DNA of 64,000 nucleotides from Flavobacteriaceae bacterium (GTDB taxonomy: Bacteria > Bacteroidota > Bacteroidia > Flavobacteriales > Weeksellaceae). The stretch lies in the NCBI GenBank assembly GCA_031277475.1, contig JAITMJ010000103.1:17804-81803 (forward strand). The letters are read 5' to 3'. The translations under genes and the position numbers were made by a program. Every line of letters begins with the position of its first letter. Positions within the stretch are counted from its first letter, which is position 1. The notes beneath the pieces are model-generated. The model was given only the letters and a program-made list of their open reading frames with translations. It made no database searches and was not told where the DNA came from. This document shows positions 61,262-64,000 of the stretch, one piece after another.

Positions 61262-61415
61262 TAAAAAGGCTGAAAGGGTTTTAATATATTTCTGTGAGAG
61301 CCTTTGTTTAGGGGGATTGCTTACTTTCTTTTTCAAAAGAGTTCAACATAAGTACAACAAATCAAAAAACATTTGTATATAGGACTAATTCCTGTTTTGC
61401 ACTTGGGCAAAGATA
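61262..61415 (-). ncRNA. Possible small transcription unit
   Basis: On the minus strand TATCTTTG (61408-61415) with a TTG 22 nt upstream (61438-61440) could start a ~140-nt RNA. It would end at AAAGGCT...AGCCTTTTTAT (61265-61305), a terminator usable in both directions. The only ORF is 13 codons (MLNSFEKESKQSP). The hairpin may simply be the terminator of the upstream plus-strand gene. Confidence 0.35.
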
Positions 61416-61569
61416 CAAAATAGTCAATAATATGATGCAAGCGATAGTAAAATATTTTGAAAATTTGGTAGAAAATTTAGGGTGATTAAATTTTCGATAT
61501 ATTGTGAAATGTTTTTTGTTCCTGTTCGGTTTTGTACAATTATTGATGTGTGTTTGTGAAAATGTATTT

Positions 61570-63591
61570 TTACATGTCTTTAAGTAGAGGGTTGGTAGTA
61601 TCTGCTTTTGCAGTATTTGTTTTCAATTCCTCAATTATTTCTTGTGCTGACGTACTTTTATTAGTTAATTTTTCTCTTTCAACTTGAAGTTTTTTATTTA
61701 ACCAATGAAGCCTAATTTCTACATCATTAATTATCTCACTCCATTTAAAAACAAATATTTTGTAATTTTTAGATTGATATACAAGATTTTTAAGTCCATG
61801 ATTTTTTGCACTATCAATTTTTTCTGCAATATTTGAGTCATAATCCTGACCAACCAAATAAAAACTCCAACTGCAATTAGTATCATTAAACTCATCAATG
61901 GCAAGGATTGTACTTTTATATGTTTCTATTTGGGTTAACTGTTTATTTGTCAGTGTTTTCACGGAGGTTGGGTTTTTAAGTTCAATAATTATGTTGTGTA
62001 TTCCATCTCTATAATCTTGCCCTGTAACAAAAACGTCAACTTCTTTCAACTTATCAGGATGTTCAATTTTAGTTTTTATATCTTCACCTCTAAGTATATA
62101 TAAATAGCGCCTTAATGCCTCTTCAAATTTAACTTCGGCAGAACAAACAAAATTATATTCTTCACCAAAAACCCAATAGTGTTCTTCGATTATTTTTTGC
62201 AAATGATGTACTTCATTTGCTTTTAATCCGTGATCAAATACTAACTCTTTGAGTTTATCCAAAACGATAAGTCTGTCATGAACTAATCGTAATGTTTTAA
62301 TAATATTGCTCAGTTTCGTGGTTTTTAAAATTTTTTCAAGTTCCTGCCTTTCTTCATTATTTAATTCTATAACATTTTCTAAAATTTTGAATAAAGAATC
62401 TCGCTCGTCACTATCAAGAATCAAATTTAATAAATGTAAAAATGTCTTTTTTTGCTCAATATTTAATTGAACAAATAATGCCGGCTCCACCTCATAAAGC
62501 CCTTTTACCAAAGTTTCAAATCCTTCTTTTCTTACTTTATCCCATTTATTATTTCCAAACTCCGGCATAACTTTTTGTTTTTCAAATTCTTTTAACAGAA
62601 TTGATGAGTAACTTTTCAAAAAAGGTTTTCTCTTTTGTTTTAAATAATTATTGAGGTTGGACGTTAGTCTGCTGAATATTTTACTATCTTCTCGAATATT
62701 AAAAAGTTTTCCGGTGCCATTAGTTTCTTCATCATTTTCGTCATATACAAAGTTTTCAAAAAATGAGCTTTTGACAATAACACTATGATAAAATCGATCA
62801 CCTTTGTTGTTCAGTTTTGTTGTTAGTCGATATTTCAATTTTTCCTCTTCATTAACAAAGTAAAATCGTGAGTACTCATCCACCAATTTTCTGTTCCATT
62901 GGATATATTTGCAACTAAAAATATGTTTATCATCCGGAAATTCAATTGAAAAATCTTCCTTTTTTGTAATCAAATCATTATGGACAATTGGTTTACCGTT
63001 AATCATAATTTGATAGCCCTTACTTTCATGTAGTTCTAAAAACCAAGCAAATTCAGATTTCAAATATTCAACTAAATTTTTCTCAATAAAGGGTTTACTG
63101 ATATTATGTAAGATCCCTGTGAAAATTACACTTGTCCCGGTTGTTTGATTTTCATTAAAAGATTCTATTGGCTGACTCGGATCATACTTATTAAGTGTTT
63201 CAATATTTATTTTTATTGAATAGGTATAATTTCTCTTATTTTGATGATATGTTGTATGCCATTCTGCAAATTGTGCAAATTTGAAAAAAGTAAGCCTGCC
63301 ATAACCATCTTTTCCAAGTAATCCAATATTTTCCTCCTTTCTTTTATATGCTTTTTCCGATTCAAGAATTGGTTGGAATTTGGTAGAAAGATAATCATAA
63401 TCAATTCCACAGCCATTATCTCGAATGATAATTTCTGTTGCATTCCCAAATTCAGAATATTTCACATCTATATTAACTATCGAAGCTCCTGCATCAAAAC
63501 CATTACTTACATATTCACCTATAGCTTTTTCCGCGCTAAATTCGTTTAGTGCTTTTTTTATTCCTTTTGATGTTATATTTGCTGTTGCCAT
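61570..63591 (-). CDS. GHKL ATPase fused to a PD-(D/E)XK nuclease-like domain
   Basis: The 673-residue protein starts MATANITSKGIKKALNEFSA. The GHKL ATPase has the N-box EYVSNGFDAGA, G1 RDNGCGI and G2 GKDGYGRL, as in MutL/Hsp90/MORC-type ATPases. The middle is helical. The C-terminal part (about 480-600) reads HYWVFGEEYNF, EVDVFVTG (D519) and IIIELKNP (E537, K539), then LTQIETYKS, matching the D-x(n)-E-x-K core of Shedu-like (DUF4263) nucleases. The layout suggests ATP-gated DNA cleavage against phage. An ATG 13 codons upstream is less likely. Confidence 0.75.
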   Translation of the reverse strand: MATANITSKGIKKALNEFSAEKAIGEYVSNGFDAGASIVNIDVKYSEFGNATEIIIRDNGCGIDYDYLSTKFQPILESEKAYKRKEENIGLLGKDGYGRLTFFKFAQFAEWHTTYHQNKRNYTYSIKINIETLNKYDPSQPIESFNENQTTGTSVIFTGILHNISKPFIEKNLVEYLKSEFAWFLELHESKGYQIMINGKPIVHNDLITKKEDFSIEFPDDKHIFSCKYIQWNRKLVDEYSRFYFVNEEEKLKYRLTTKLNNKGDRFYHSVIVKSSFFENFVYDENDEETNGTGKLFNIREDSKIFSRLTSNLNNYLKQKRKPFLKSYSSILLKEFEKQKVMPEFGNNKWDKVRKEGFETLVKGLYEVEPALFVQLNIEQKKTFLHLLNLILDSDERDSLFKILENVIELNNEERQELEKILKTTKLSNIIKTLRLVHDRLIVLDKLKELVFDHGLKANEVHHLQKIIEEHYWVFGEEYNFVCSAEVKFEEALRRYLYILRGEDIKTKIEHPDKLKEVDVFVTGQDYRDGIHNIIIELKNPTSVKTLTNKQLTQIETYKSTILAIDEFNDTNCSWSFYLVGQDYDSNIAEKIDSAKNHGLKNLVYQSKNYKIFVFKWSEIINDVEIRLHWLNKKLQVEREKLTNKSTSAQEIIEELKTNTAKADTTNPLLKDM

Positions 63592-63627
63592 CGTTACTCC
63601 ACGTTGTAAGAAATGATTTCTACGGAA

Positions 63628-63635
63628 CAAATTTA
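63628..63635 (-). promoter_or_regulatory. -7 box TAAATTTG of the GHKL-nuclease gene
   Basis: On the minus strand TAAATTTG lies 36 nt upstream of the ATG at 63591. Downstream of the promoter the leader is short; upstream is the tandem repeat array. Confidence 0.55.
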
Positions 63636-63722
63636 AGCAAAAATCCCTGTTTTTTTTAATTTATCAACAATTTCTCCACATATTTTGAGATTAAATATCA
63701 AATCGAAAAATAAGTACTCTGA

Positions 63723-63918
63723 GTGGAAAATTATTTAACATAGGGTAGAAGAATATTTTACACAGTTATATTTTTTTATATGATGTCATAAAATTATTTA
63801 ACACAGGATGTAAAACTATTTAACACGAGGTATAAAAATATTTTACAAGTCAGGTGTCAAATTATTTGATAGGTAGATGTAAAAATTCTTTACGAGAGGT
63901 GTAAAAACATTTTATCAC
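63723..63918. repeat. Tandem ~22-bp repeat array upstream of the GHKL-nuclease gene
   Basis: Five clear units lie head to tail at 63809-63830, 63831-63854, 63855-63877, 63878-63899 and 63900-63918. The consensus is TGTAAAANTATTTTACA followed by GAGG. Each unit is itself nearly palindromic (TGTAAA/TTTACA). A looser unit (63784-63808) and two degenerate ones (63723-63780) extend the array. The spacing equals about two DNA turns. No further copy exists in the window. Confidence 0.75.
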
Positions 63919-64000
63919 TATCAACTATAAACTACTGAAAATCAATATAATTACGGAGGTCTGAAAAATAATTCTCTAATTTTTAATTTTTGTTCCTAAA

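Noticed and set aside
63784..63918. CRISPR array at the right end
   Set aside because: Units abut with no unique spacers and vary in sequence, so it is a tandem repeat rather than a CRISPR.

Overview
This 64 kb window is a low-GC chromosome segment from a member of the Bacteroidota, class Flavobacteriia, most likely a Chryseobacterium-type (Weeksellaceae) bacterium. The evidence is the TAnnTTTG -7 promoter boxes, the gliding/type IX secretion genes (gldD, porQ, a cargo protein with a C-terminal sorting domain), S46 and M16 peptidases, a BamA with two OmpH/Skp genes, and many short lipoproteins with little Shine-Dalgarno sequence. No rRNA, intact transposase, integrase or CRISPR array was seen. 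Genus is an inference.

Layout. Positions 1-4500 hold the end of a thioredoxin-like gene, tRNA-Met, pepP, a secreted protein, and a decayed patch with the tail of a DNA methylase, a frameshifted Abi-like gene, another gene fragment and a palindromic repeat. Positions 4500-31000 are mostly housekeeping: a DUF3857 transglutaminase-like protein, a GT-C membrane protein, rpoN, pth, a WbqC-like protein, an S8 protease, rsmB-like, an M16 pair, hutI, rsmE, mfd, mazG, porQ, NUDIX, S46 peptidase, tRNA-Pro and a thioesterase. Positions 30700-36000 hold the envelope-biogenesis set ompH-ompH-bamA, interrupted by a kinase-like gene flanked by repeats. Then follow ffh, an LD-carboxypeptidase, murI, an M23 peptidase with a bactofilin, and rfbD.

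Positions 43700-54400 are an accessory region. It holds a Tyr/Gly-rich lipoprotein, a 1047-residue secreted hydrolase, duplicated lipoproteins, an XRE regulator with a palindromic operator, and three paralogous small lipoproteins next to a Crp/Fnr regulator. It also contains two copies of a promoter-bearing structured RNA element and one of two copies of a miniature inverted-repeat element with 9-bp target duplications. Positions 54400-60230 return to core genes (Mur ligase, porin, sucD, mutL, gldD). The right end carries an internally duplicated membrane protein and a GHKL-ATPase/nuclease fusion that looks like an anti-phage effector, with a 22-24 bp tandem repeat array upstream.

The best novelty candidates are: (1) the two ~245-nt RNA elements at 49442-49723 and 51653-51934, whose three helices differ in sequence but keep pairing; (2) the FNR-type boxes at fixed distance before two lipoprotein promoters beside a regulator with matching recognition residues; (3) the ~290-bp MITE family; and (4) the GHKL-PD-(D/E)XK protein with its repeat array. 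All assignments come from reading the sequence; no database search was run.
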